Source of the DNA: Acanthosepion pharaonis
Lineage: Eukaryota; Mollusca; Cephalopoda; Sepiida; Sepiidae
Length of the DNA stretch: 64,000 nucleotides
Reading direction: 5' to 3'
NCBI GenBank assembly: GCA_903632075.3
Contig: CAHIKZ030000025.1
Coordinates: 570,001 to 634,000, forward strand
A program made the translations under genes and the position numbers. Below the pieces are notes generated by a model that did not search any database, was not told where the DNA came from, and saw nothing but the letters and a program-made list of their open reading frames with translations. This document shows positions 52,891-64,000 of the stretch, piece by piece (positions within the stretch are counted from its first letter, which is position 1; each line of letters begins with the position of its first letter).

Positions 52891-53004
52891 GGTTCTTTGG
52901 ATTCTTAATGGTACACAGTGCACCATTCCTCTGTTGTCATTTCTTGAAAAAGAAAATTAAAATCTATAAGAAGATCAGGTCTCATAAAGGATTGGCTTCT
53001 AATT

Positions 53005-53570
53005 GAAAGATTCTTCTATGTGCCGGCTCCCTTCAGGACGCTGTCGATCATGGCTCTCCACAATTTCCTGTTACTTCATCCAATTACTCAAGCTCATTCT
53101 TCTTCTTCTATGTGCCGTCTTCCTTCCGGACGTTGCCGATCATGGCTCTCCACATTTTCCTGTTCTTTGTAGCTCTTAATAAATTTTGTCTTTTTGTTAT
53201 TTCTCCTAAACCCTGTCCCTTCGTCCATTTACTCAAGCTCATTCTTCTTCTTCTATGTACCGTATCCCTTCAGGGCGTTAACGATCATGACTCTCCACAA
53301 GTTCCTGTCCTCTGTAACTCTTAATAAATTTCTCTTTTCGTTATTTCTTTTAAACCCTAACCTGCCGTCGATTTACTCAAGCTAATTAAGTGCGTTGTTT
53401 TCATCTGTTCCTCTTGCCTTCAATCTGCCCTGTGAGTATCAGATTTTCCAAGCCCCCCTTCCTCATTATGTGCCCCAGAAATTTCAACTGTCTTCTTCTT
53501 GATCTTAGATTTCTGTCGCTTTAAGACGTAGGTGAACATGGCCCTCCACAGCTTTCTAATATTTTTTCAC
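53005..53570 (-). repeat. RTE 3' end amplified in tandem, array 2
   Basis: Minus-strand 3' ends begin at about 53010, 53110 and 53258, the last extending upstream through 'ctgccctgtgagtatcagat' and 'gtgccccagaaatttcaact' to 53500. One more terminal copy, 'ctttaagacgtaggtgaaca', lies at 53515-53565. This is the same arrangement as array 1. Confidence 0.8.
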
Positions 53571-53889
53571 AGCAATACTTGTTTAAAGCAGGGATGGCAC
53601 CTACGCTAAATCATAAAAACAGAATGTATAATTAGCAAATATTAAACATTTCAAAAAATTCGCTATATCGATTAGTTTATAAAATATTTAGTATAAGAAA
53701 CTGAACAAAGAATATGCTGCGCCAGAGGTAGTTTCGGCCAACATCGCAAATCGCTACAAAACCAAAGCATTAAACTAAAAACTCTTAAACAATCTCGCCA
53801 TATTGAAATTTTCATATGAATGCCATACATGACGCTATATCTGATCAGACATATCTCAACTGTCAGCTGAATACAACAGTTTTCAGTGG

Positions 53890-54215
53890 AAAAAAGGCCT
53901 TGAGCGAGTAAAGTCTGTAGGTCTTGAAAAAAGACCATTCTTCTTTGAACCTTGGGGACTGGTGCTATAGAATCAGAAACAAAGAATTGTACCAAATAGC
54001 AAAAACTACATCACTTGAGGATTACCAACATTTACAACAACTAAAATGGAGAGCACATATAACACGAAGAGTAATAAATGACATAATCAAGATGTTGGCA
54101 TTCTACACTACTTCAAACAAAAGGTTAGGAAAGAAACTACAATCATTACTGGAAAGAGCAGTAACAGCTACTGGACTTGAGAAATTTATTTTCCTGAAAA
54201 AAATGTTTTAAGAGA
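53890..54215 (+). pseudogene. LINE C-terminal fragment
   Basis: A 95-codon frame (53924-54211) reads GDWCYRIRNKELYQIAKTTS, LEDYQHLQQLKWRAHITRR, then NDIIKMLAFYTTSNKRLGKK and LQSLLERAVTATGLEKFIF. The I(R)N..LY..T......QQLKW.AHI.RR pattern is typical of the C-terminus of a LINE protein. It is the best-preserved relative of the inverted pair at 8900-9960. The upstream reverse transcriptase is missing. Confidence 0.65.
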
Positions 54216-54250
54216 AAGATTTTATAAATTCCAACGAACAGCAGTACTGG

Positions 54251-54690
54251 CTGCTCTGTCAATGAATAGCAAATATTTTCTTATAAGCAAATGGCTAATA
54301 TTACCATTATCGCATTTTAAGACATTCTATTTGACACTGGTTGCTCTGTCAATGAATGCCAAATGTTTCCTTATAAGGAAATGAGTAATATTACCATTAT
54401 CGCATTTTAAGACATTCTATTTGACACTGGTTGCTCTTTCAATGAATGCCAAATGTTTCCTTATAAGCAAATGGCTAATATTACCATTATCGCATTTTAA
54501 GACATTCTATTTGACACTGGTTGCTCTGTCAATGAATGCCAAATGTTTCTTATAAGGAAATAGTTAATATTACCATTATCGCATTTTGAGACATTCTATT
54601 TGACACTGATGCTCGATCAATGAATGTCAAATGTTTCCATATAAGGAAATGGCTAATATTAACTCTTTCTAGTTTGTTAATAAAATATTG
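54251..54690. repeat. 90-bp minisatellite, ~5 units
   Basis: Units start at 54251, 54341, 54431, 54521 and about 54610: 'gctctgtcaatgaatgccaa', 'atgtttccttataaggaaat', 'taatattaccattatcgcat', 'tttaagacattctatttgac'. The period is 90 bp, with about 90-95% identity between inner units by eye. Confidence 0.93.
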
Positions 54691-55027
54691 ATTACGCAAG
54701 AAGATTTTTAAAAGGCTTACATGCATTTATTAATTGTAACAGTTTTAAATAAAACGTTCACATACTGAACTCACTCGATTTCTCCCATTACAACTTTACT
54801 TTTTACAGTTTTAACCTCCATTTTCTCACACTTTCTCTCTTCTTTATATGTATTTGCTCTCTGTTCTCTTTTTTCTTTTCTCTCTCCTCCTCTTTTCTCT
54901 GACTTCTTTCCCTCCCCTTCTTTTCTATCTCATCCTTTCTTTGCAATATCGCGTTATTCTCGCCCTCTTTCTTCATTACATCATTATATCAGCCTTTTCT
55001 CCCCCTTCCAATTCTTTCTCTCTCTAC

Positions 55028-55029
<2 letters not shown>

Positions 55030-55064
<35 letters not shown>

Positions 55065-55256
55065 GATGAATTCTTTCTATTTCTCTCTTTATTCTCATCT
55101 ACTTTCTCTCATTTCTGCTTTTTATTACCCTTTTTTTCCATTCATTTGACCGTGCTTTTATTCTCAGAATCCAATTCCATTTTTTTGTTTATCTTCATCG
55201 CCACTATGTATCGATCGATCGATCTATCGCAGTCTGTTTATCTATCTCAACCTGCT

Positions 55257-55310
<54 letters not shown>

Positions 55311-55334
55311 CCTGTTTATATCTATTTCAACATG

Positions 55335-55371
<37 letters not shown>

Positions 55372-55538
55372 TCTGTTTATCTATGTCAAGCTGCTTATAT
55401 ATCTATCTATCAGTATATCTCAATTTGCATGCATTTATCTCTGTATATATCTCAATCTCCTTATATCTATCTATCTACGTATCTATATATTTCAACTTTT
55501 TTATATCTATCCCATTCTGTTTTCTATCCCAAAGTGTT

Positions 55539-55602
<64 letters not shown>

Positions 55603-55610
55603 AACTTGTT

Positions 55611-55648
<38 letters not shown>

Positions 55649-55654
55649 CATGAT

Positions 55655-55715
<61 letters not shown>

Positions 55716-55841
55716 GCTATCTAGCTCAATCTCCGTATATCTATATCTAACTCAGTCATATTTACTTCATGTTCAAATCTATCTATCTATCTATCTATCT
55801 ATCTTAACCTGTTTCTATCTATCTATCTATCTATCTATGAT

Positions 55842-55906
<65 letters not shown>

Positions 55907-55967
55907 GCTATCTAGCTCAATCTCCGTATATCATTATCTAACTCAGTCATATTTACTTCATGTTCAA

Positions 55968-56036
<69 letters not shown>
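55030..56036. repeat. (TATC)n array field with (AT)n inserts
   Basis: Pure tatc runs at about 55030-55065, 55255-55310, 55336-55370, 55541-55600, 55612-55649, 55967-56034 and others are separated by diverged units. A ~190-bp block ('ccatgattcttttat', (AT)n, 'gtatatagctatctagctcaatctccgtatat') occurs twice, at 55649-55770 and 55837-55965, with (AT)n at 55661-55708 and 55848-55899. Confidence 0.93.

Positions 56037-57433
<1,397 letters not shown>

Positions 57434-57483
<50 letters not shown>
57434..57483. repeat. (AT)n microsatellite
   Basis: Uninterrupted at repeat. Confidence 0.97.
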
Positions 57484-57486
<3 letters not shown>

Positions 57487-57681
57487 AAAGAACTGTAAGA
57501 TATATAATCCAGTGTTCTTATAGATATATTTATTTTTACAAAATAGTGCTCAATGTAAATTTACAGAACATTAATGGAACTAATGTCTTTAATTACAAAA
57601 TTAAATTCGGAGCTTTTAGCTTCCATTTTTGAAACATGGTTAGAACTGTGTAGCGAAAAAACATATTTTAAATCAATTAAT

Positions 57682-57687
<6 letters not shown>

Positions 57688-57739
<52 letters not shown>
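57688..57739. repeat. (AT)n abutting the mariner
   Basis: The tract ends exactly at the left inverted repeat of the mariner at 57740; a TA target would be supplied by the tract. Confidence 0.97.
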
Positions 57740-57740
<1 letters not shown>

Positions 57741-58632
57741 GGGTCATTCAATAAATAAGGTGAATTTTTCGGTATAAGGACTTCTAATACAGATAGAAGC
57801 TTACTTTTTATATTTTATTTTATTTTTTGTTTTACTTCTTTTTCATATGGATTTAATTTCTTTTGCAGATTAAAAAAAAACTTTGAGAGTTTTGGCGATT
57901 AACAAAGATGGCCGACCAAGAAACATGCTCCAGGATTGAACAGCGGTCAGTTATCAAGTTTTGGGTTGCTGAAGGGTGCAAACCAGTTGAAATTCATGGG
58001 AGAATGTCAACTGTGTATGGTACCACATGTTTCAGCCAAAAAATGTCTACAAATGGGCTAAATTGTTTAAAGAAAGACGGAGCAGTGTTGAGGATGAAGA
58101 CAGGCCTAGGAGGCCTACAGAAGTGAGGTCTCCTGAGGTGATCGAATCAGTCAATGACCTCATTCAGTCTGACAGAAGAACTACTGTGAACTGCTGGAGC
58201 AGGTCAAGAAAGATATAAAGAACAAACGCAGGGGTCATCAGTCAGAAGGTGTCATTTTGCATCATGACAACGCAAGGCCTCACACAGCAGCCCAAACGGT
58301 GCAGACCATCAACGAGCTGAGCTGGGAACTGATCCCTCATCCCCCTTACAGCCCAGACCTTGCTCTTTCAGACTTTCACCTGTTTGGTCCCTTGAAAGCG
58401 TTCAGGAGAGGCACGAAGTTTAAAAGTGACGATGAAGTCAAAAGTGTTGTGAGTGACTGGCTGAGACATCCAAAGATTTTTACGCTGAGGGAATACGGAA
58501 GCTTGTGCACAGATGGGAAAAGTGTGTGACAGTGCTGGGAGACTACGTTGAAAAATAAAAAAAAAGTAAGCTTCTATCTGTATTAGAAGTCGTTATACCG
58601 AAAAATTCACCTTATTTATTGAATGACCCTCG
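57740..58632 (+). mobile_element. Internally deleted mariner (D,D34D family)
   Basis: Terminal inverted repeats of ~69 bp (57741-57809: 'gggtcattcaataaataagg', 'tgaatttttcggtata', 'cttctaatacagatagaagc') match the right end (58562-58630) with one mismatch. The plus strand encodes the N-terminal DNA-binding part (MADQETCSRIEQRSVIKFWV from 57908; then, after a frameshift, NVYKWAKLFKERRSSVEDED and RPRRPTEVRSPEVIESVNDL). The catalytic end (58257-58529) follows: HHDNARPHTA to SPDLALSDFHLF with exactly 34 residues between the two aspartates. The first catalytic Asp region is deleted around 58190. Total length is 893 bp against ~1.3 kb for intact mariners. Non-autonomous. Confidence 0.9.
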
Positions 58633-58646
58633 TATGTGTGTGTGTG

Positions 58647-58689
<43 letters not shown>

Positions 58690-58702
58690 GTGTGTGTGTA
58701 AG
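58633..58702. repeat. (TG)n abutting the mariner
   Basis: tg repeats with gcg interruptions start 3 bp after the mariner right end. Confidence 0.95.
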
Positions 58703-58729
58703 GGAGAGAGTTCCAGAGTATGTCTGCAA

Positions 58730-58905
58730 AAGGACAATATGAATAAAGACAAACACTGACCAGATGAATATGAATGTTTTCGAAACTTAAAAATTTTGAA
58801 AATCCAATAAAATCTTGGTTCTTGTATGTAAATATTTGCATTTGCCTTAATATTCCCTCAGAGGACGAAACGTATCGGTTATGATAAGTTTTCCCTTTGT
58901 CTCTA

Positions 58906-58952
<47 letters not shown>
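58730..58952 (+). repeat. Repeat H copy 1, ending in (AT)n
   Basis: 'cttgtatgtaaatatttgca', 'atttgccttaatattccctcagaggacgaaacgtatcggtta', 'gttttccctttgtctctattc', then (AT)n 58909-58952. The same order occurs at 59480-59662. Confidence 0.65.
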
Positions 58953-58956
<4 letters not shown>

Positions 58957-59277
58957 CAGAACTTTTCACTGCCAGTTCAAGAAAGACATTTGGGTCGCTA
59001 ACACAAAAAAAGAAAAGTCTCATATCGAGAATATTTAACATCGAAAAACATAAGAAAAAATTAATTATTTTTAATAATATGCGGAAATATCCATGTTTTC
59101 CTGGTGACAGTCATGAGACCGGAAACCCGTGTAGCAAAATTTAGGAAAATAAAGCATAATATTTTTTTTTAAAATCCACATTACAACCAAAAACATTTGC
59201 GGTTTCTCTCTTCTTAATATACACACATTTCTCTGGTTGGAACTACTATAACCTCTTCCTTTTACATATATGTACAT

Positions 59278-59383
<106 letters not shown>

Positions 59384-59479
59384 GAAATATTTCATACATT
59401 TTTTCTTACTAGACTTTGAATTATGTGTCCATATGTTTTGACTGACCTTTCAACCACCTGATCAATGTTCATGAACGTT

Positions 59480-59627
59480 CTCAAAATTAAATGTCTTGAT
59501 AAATCAATGACAGACTTGCTCCTGTATATAAACACGTGCAACAAAATCAATCCGACATTTGCCTTGATAAATTACCTCAGAGGACGAAGCGCGTCGGCTA
59601 AGAATAGTTTTCCCCTTCTCTTTTTAT

Positions 59628-59662
<35 letters not shown>
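59480..59662 (+). repeat. Repeat H copy 2, ending in (AT)n
   Basis: 'cctgtatataaacacgtgca', 'catttgccttgataaattacctcagaggacgaagcgcgtcgg', 'agttttccccttctcttttta', then (AT)n 59630-59662. Direct orientation relative to copy 1. Confidence 0.65.
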
Positions 59663-59669
<7 letters not shown>

Positions 59670-59844
59670 AATATTTTTTGTTTAAAAATATGATTCCTTC
59701 GCTACATAAGAGTTCTCATGTTTCAAAAACGAGAGCCGAAATCATCCAAATAATTATTAAAAGTTGGATTGTGGTGTTTAGTCCCGTTTCATCTTCAAGC
59801 GAAATTTTAGGAGATAGCTTATTCCTAAAAATATATATATTAAG

Positions 59845-60240
59845 CATTTCACCCCAAGCAAGGCGGCGAGCAACTACCACGCAAGGGGTTACAGAAAATT
59901 TAGACCAAGATCAGATAGGAGTGATAGAAGAAAGGATGAGTTAGTGGAAAAATCAAGGCAACTGGAGATGTCGATTGACATTACATTTGAATAGCTGGAG
60001 ATTATAGCTCACAGGGAAACAGGAATAGGGAAGGGAGTTCCACAGGCGAGAGGTGCGAGACATGAAGCTATTAGAGTAGAAGAGACGGCTACACTTAGGA
60101 GTTTCGACAGTGAAGGGTTGAGAGCGGGATGCCAGCCTCGTAAGGCGCTGGAACTCATGACATATATTTCATAAGTCATCATATCTAGATCTAGAAATCT
60201 CAAGAGAATGCAGAAAAGCACTGGACTGTTATTTCGTCCT
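59845..60240 (-). pseudogene. CR1/jockey-type LINE C-terminal fragment
   Basis: On the minus strand (about 60150 to 59960) one open stretch reads RLTRLASRSQPFTVETPKCS, RLFYSNSFMSRTSRLWNSLP, then YSCFPVSYNLQLFKCNVNRH and LQLP before a stop. The R(T)..LWNSLP....F...YNLQ.FK..VNRHL pattern is the classic C-terminus of CR1/jockey-group reverse transcriptases. The stop fits the natural end. The flank 'ccccaagcaaggcgg...ctaccacgcaagg' (59852-59886) is shared with 13288-13325. The reverse transcriptase core is absent. Confidence 0.8.
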
Positions 60241-60249
60241 ATTTTGAGG

Positions 60250-60342
60250 ACTCGGCATCAGTGCGCATCCACTACTGGGAGTCAAAACCGGATCGTTACG
60301 ATACAACGCAAACATCATACCAATGAGCAAGCGTGCCTCGGT
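60250..60342 (-). repeat. tRNA-like unit
   Basis: On the minus strand: 'cgaggcacgcttgctcattg', 'gtatgatgtttgcgttgtat', 'ccggttttgactcccagtag'. This resembles a tRNA with A-box-like 'tgctcattgg' and B-box 'ccggttttgactccc'. Stem pairing is poor, so it is a SINE head or tRNA pseudogene. Confidence 0.45.
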
Positions 60343-60429
60343 GACGAAGAGATAATCTTGCGGCCTGTCTTGTGGCTTATGTAAACCCAGATGAGTATCA
60401 CCATAGGATTAGCTGCGTTATATTGTGTC

Positions 60430-60965
60430 TATTTACTTAGTTTATTCTTCTGTGAAATTTCTCGGACATTCAGGCTCTTAAATGTTGTTAATACTGTTTA
60501 TTATAAACAGAGCATTTACTTAAATATTTGTATCTCTATGAATAATGTATAACGATAAAATATATTAAAATAATTGTCGAGCTTAGTTCATTCATAATAT
60601 ATGATGTCATTTGTTTACGTTAAGATACGCTTCGAGCAGATATGAACATTCGAGAAAAATCATAGGGAGTTTGTTGTTTAAAAACAGTAATTTGGCTTTG
60701 CGAACCATACTCTTCCACTGTAGCTAAATGGAATAGCGTGTCAGGCTATGTGACTGTTCTGTATAGAATGCAGGTTCGATTTCTGTCTGAGGAAAGATAT
60801 TTTTTATGAAATTACTCGAACATTCAGGCCGGTAAATGTAGTTAATACTATTTATTATAAACAGAGCATTTACTTAAATATTTGTATCTATAAAAATAAC
60901 GTACACACAAAAAGATATCTTAAAAATTGCCTATTTAGTTCATTTCATAACATATATATATATAT
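60430..60965 (+). repeat. Direct repeat pair around a tRNA-like unit
   Basis: 'tgaaatttctcggacattca', 'tttattataaacagagcatttacttaaatatttgtatct' (60452-60538) recurs at 60808-60895. Between them, at 60715-60800, is a tRNA-like unit: 'ctgtagctaaatggaatagc', 'gtgtcaggctatgtgactgt', 'aggttcgatttctg', with A-box-like tagctaaatgg and B-box ggttcgattt. Read together this is a tRNA-headed SINE whose tail is duplicated. Confidence 0.6.
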
Positions 60966-61010
60966 ATATATATATATGTGCGTATATGCGTGAGTGTGTG
61001 TGTGTGTTGT
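60955..61010. repeat. (AT)n and (GT)n tracts
   Basis: at repeats to 60976, then gtgtgt to about 61007. Confidence 0.9.
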
Positions 61011-61069
61011 AATTAGCCAGTCTGATACCTCAACAGTCAGTGCATTTTCATCAATGCCTCGGCATCGTC

Positions 61070-61400
61070 AAATCTTGAACAAAAGTCTCACGCATGCGCG
61101 CGGTTTTATTTGTAAGACTTACGACAATGTTCCGTACCTGCAAAACGTCATAACGCGATTTTCCGTGTAAGTCGGAACGGTTTTCCGTGAATAAGTGCTC
61201 ACTTACCAACAATCCAACCCGGAACTGACCCACGCTGCCCTCCTCTCTCTAGCGCCGTATGGCGACGTATTCTTCCGCCGCGCAATGTATCCTTCCGCCG
61301 CACCGTATGTAAGAAACAATCAGCATAAATTGTAAAAAGATCAATGGTGAGTGCGTCGTAATCCCGAATCCTCGTAGATCGGGGCTGTTGTAACCCGGGG
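61070..61400. promoter_or_regulatory. CpG-rich block of unknown role
   Basis: CpG dinucleotides are frequent here ('cacgcatgcgcgcggttt', 'ttccgccgcgcaatgta', 'ttccgccgcaccgtatg', 'gtgcgtcgtaatcccgaatcctcg') while the surroundings have almost none. An NRF1-like 'gcgcatgcgt' core is present on the minus strand at about 61092. It could be a promoter, an undecayed young transposon end or an LTR. No transcript start can be fixed from the sequence. Confidence 0.35.
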
Positions 61401-61754
61401 GCTTACTGTAATTGCTAACTTAAATTGGCTGGAAGGAGTTTCTTTATTTTCTAAAATAGTTGATTATCGCTCTTATTAGTCGATTTTCATCAGAATGTAA
61501 TTCTCTTTATTAAAAACCTTTCAAAAATAAAATATACTTTTCTGAAACCTTATCTGAGGAACATTAGCTGATTTAAATTTATTATAGTTATCGCGCTTAT
61601 TTTCTGATAACGCCGTGTGTGGTTGACATTATATAGAAAATCGACATGTTTATACACAAAAATAATCAAAATTCTTTTTAAAATATTGGTGTGTGATGAT
61701 TTGTAGTAAAGTTTTCAATTTATGATTGATAAATATAGTTTTCAATAAAAAAAA
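61401..61754. other. AT-rich stretch, no gene seen
   Basis: No feature recognised. Confidence 0.4.
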
Positions 61755-61930
61755 ATATCTATATATAAACAGAGGATGTCAGTCTGCCTGTCTGCATGAT
61801 AACTTTTCACTCGAGTTACATCCAACCGATTTTCACCAAACTTGGCATATCCATTGTGCAATGCAAGAGATAGGTTCTTATCGTAAAAAATCGATAATTT
61901 AAAAAAAATCAATGATCGACGAACTGCTAG
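61755..61930 (-). repeat. Short copy of the 'actagcag...tatatagat' repeat
   Basis: On the plus strand it runs 'tatctatatataaacagagg', 'gtctgcctgtctgcatgata', 'ccaaccgattttcaccaaacttggcatatcc', 'cgaactgctagtata'. Its reverse complement starts actagcag and ends at tatatagata, like the element at 2958-3762. 'cgattttcaccaaacttggc' is a very common animal repeat signature. Confidence 0.5.
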
Positions 61931-62603
61931 TATAATTTCAACGAGAAAAATTAAGACACAATTTTAAAAGATTAAAAAATATTTAAAACTTAATAAGTTA
62001 TTCTAAATAAAATGTAAAAGGAATGAAAATAAATCTTGTAAAGATTCATTATTCACCGAAAATTTCTTTCTTAAGACAATATTTAATTTCTTACTGAATA
62101 ATGTCTTAATTTGATTGCATTTTTTATTTAACGACTCGAAGATGATTTTCAGTAAATTTTTTAGAAAAAAAAATGAATGATTTACATTCTCCAAGGAATC
62201 CTGCTTTTAACTAATATAAATTTAATTACTGGAAATTTCATTGATTATATAAGTGGGGGTAACAGATGTAGAAAATAGTATTTCTACAAGGATTTTTTTT
62301 TAAAGTGTTTCTCAATTAATTTCATTCATTTGGGAAAAAGTCTTAAAGGTTTCGGTAAAATCTGACAAGTGTTTGATTTTTGCAATAATTTCCAAATCAT
62401 TGTGTTTTTTCACTGCAACAAGACGCAGATATAACAAATTTAGCCAGGAAGATGAGTTGAAAATAAAACTTCGCCATCTTCGAGTAACTATATATTTGTT
62501 ATGCCGACATGATTCAGGCTTTCCTGAAGAGTCTCATGTTTTTGCTCCATTACTGCTTATGAACACAATCGATAATATCTTCATGATATGTCCCGGAAAG
62601 GGA
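61931..62603. other. AT-rich stretch, no gene seen
   Basis: A 79-codon plus frame (62373-62612) has no motif that I recognise. Confidence 0.4.
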
Positions 62604-62776
62604 TATATTTGATCGAAGTACTGGGCTCCTCGAGGCTAGGGTTAGGGTTAGCGAGCTTGTCTCGCTAGAACAATTACGACTGAGTAGTGAGTTCGATCCT
62701 CACTGGGTGCCTCCTACTTTCGGCCTTGTGCCACATCTAAGCTACGTTTGGAAAATCACTATATTTGATTGAAGTA
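62604..62776 (+). repeat. SINE-A with telomere-like motif in the A-box region
   Basis: The direct repeat tatatttgatcgaagta (62604-62620) recurs as tatatttgattgaagta (62760-62776), one mismatch in 17. The 139-bp element has the SINE-A B-box 'gagttcgatcctcactgggt' and end 'tgccacatctaagctacg'. Where other copies have 'gtggtgtaatggttagcaag', this one has 'ctagggttagggttagcgag' (62636-62655), i.e. about 2.5 ttaggg units, which removes the A box. Confidence 0.88.
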
Positions 62777-64000
62777 GCTAAGTGGTTTCGCTACTGCAAC
62801 CAAGTAGTACACGGTAGCAGTAATCGACTGGTACTCGTCGTAGTCGCAGGTAATAGGTTTAGACCAAGAGGATAGCTAATGGCGTAGTTCAATGGGCGTC
62901 GTCATAGACTTAAACTGTATCGTACCTACACGTCCGTCGGTATTTATGACAGACATCAGCCAATCATATTCCAGTGAGGGGGAACTCAGGTGTATGCATA
63001 TTCCATTATATCACTTCAAATGGACTCCCACCTAAATCAATCGACGGCAATAAATTCTGGTTCGGTATATGAGTCGTGGCATGAATTATTACATTACCTT
63101 GTACAGCATTTGTTTTTCACAGAACTTCATGGTTAATGTAATAGAGTCAAACACAGAAAGGTCGAGAAAAAGGATTATTTTTTTTCCACAAGAAATATTG
63201 TTTCGGTAAAACACTTAAAGAATTAAGCTAAATAAATAATTATATCGACAAATTCTAAAACTTTCATCTTCTAGATGGAAATATATCCATATTACGAAAA
63301 AATTATTTATATATTAAATTATCCTTTTATGATTTATTGAATGTTTCTTTACGGTTTATCAACCTTTTTCCAGATTATTTAAAGCCAGAAAATATTTTAG
63401 ATTGTAAGAAGATCTTAGAAAAATAATGATTTTTACTGATGCAAGTTCTACTAATTAACCCATAAATGGGGGTAGAAGAGGTATATTCATACATTTCTCA
63501 AGGGAAAAATATCCTTTTAATTCTGAAATTTATATCATTTAACTTGCTTACTAAAAAGGCAAGCGTAGTAGCCGCTGTATAAAAAGAGATCTTTGTAAAA
63601 TCGGTTTGGTGGATTAGATAAATGTGTATTTCCCAGAGGAGGTTATGAAATAACACCGATAAAAGACAAGGCTTGTTATGCTGATTTTGAAACCAAGCTA
63701 GTAGATCTTTCCATATTAAAACATTGACGCAACATAATCTTTATTCTCTTCTTTGTCTTGGTGTCATACTCTATTTCATTTTATAAATATTTATTTGAAA
63801 AAAACATTAGGCTTTTGTATCACTTAAGAACATTTTTTTTTTATAAAACATAATTGACACACAATTGTAAACACCTGCTCTTTTCTAAATGACGTTTGAA
63901 AAGACTTAAAAACTTAAATAATTAATAGCCTGATTCTTTGAAGCATGAAGTTCTCTCATTTGGTCTATTAACAGCTGGATTTGGTGTAATTTACCAAATT
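62777..64000. other. Mostly AT-rich, no gene seen
   Basis: Bases 62785-62870 are more balanced ('gcaaccaagtagtacacgg', 'ctggtactcgtcgtagtcgc') but give no recognised feature. From 63100 on the sequence is AT-rich with short A/T runs. I see no open frame, RNA or shared repeat. Confidence 0.45.

Noticed and set aside
60715..60800. Genuine tRNA gene
   Set aside because: A- and B-box-like motifs are present, but acceptor and anticodon stems do not pair convincingly. The same holds at 21105, 24118-24195, 37868-37953, 38130-38228 and 60250-60342.
62636..62651. Interstitial telomere or chromosome end
   Set aside because: Only about 2.5 ttaggg units, entirely within a SINE-A with its own target-site duplication.

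Overview
This window is a repeat-dense, AT-rich stretch of an animal genome in which I can support no intact host protein-coding gene. Everything recognisable is a transposable element, a Pol III-derived SINE, or simple and satellite DNA. The style points to a mollusc, most likely a coleoid cephalopod (octopus or squid). The indicators are very many long (AT)n, (TATC)n and (AC)n tracts, several tRNA-headed SINE families in tandem, a 5S rRNA-headed SINE, many 5'-truncated RTE-type LINEs, and Tc1/mariner relics. The species is inferred, not shown. Family labels SINE-A, SINE-B, repeat C, repeat E and so on are my own local names.

Layout. 0-3.8 kb: a truncated SINE-B, three decayed LINE C-termini on the minus strand, and an ~800 bp interspersed repeat. 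3.8-9 kb: a SINE-B trimer, an RTE relic and a repeat E copy. 9-13 kb: a LINE fragment pair in inverted orientation, three (AT)n tracts, a clean solo LTR, and an exact 16 x 30 bp satellite grown from the end of repeat E. 13-18 kb: duplicated LINE reverse-transcriptase relics, SINEs and another repeat E. 18-20 kb: a SINE-A tetramer inside one target-site duplication and three spacerless 5S rRNA-like units. 20-26 kb: a tRNA-headed SINE, a SINE-B dimer, head-to-head mariner 5' ends, a tRNA-cored foldback repeat, a decayed mariner and a perfectly bounded SINE-A monomer.

26-31 kb: an unassigned ORF, RTE relics with a 5S-headed SINE nested inside one of them, and an LTR fragment. 31-38 kb: the densest microsatellite field, containing a Tc1 relic and several inverted repeats centred on (AT)n. 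38-43 kb: a SINE-B dimer, minisatellites, a plus-strand RTE relic, a long polypurine tract followed by a long polypyrimidine tract, and an LTR inserted in (TATC)n. 43-46 kb: a Ty3/gypsy-like gag-protease relic with its LTR. 46.9-49.6 kb: a large minisatellite that switches strand polarity. 50-54 kb: RTE relics including a tandem amplification of the 3' end. 54-56 kb: a 90 bp minisatellite and (TATC)n arrays. 57-60 kb: an internally deleted but young-looking mariner with ~69 bp inverted repeats, and a CR1/jockey-type LINE terminus. 60-64 kb: a tRNA-like repeat, a CpG-rich block, and a SINE-A carrying a telomere-like motif.

There is no operon or pathway to describe. The relationships are between parasites: LINEs that could supply reverse transcriptase to the SINEs, DNA transposons and LTRs sitting in or beside TA- and TATC-rich targets, and satellites that grew out of transposon termini.
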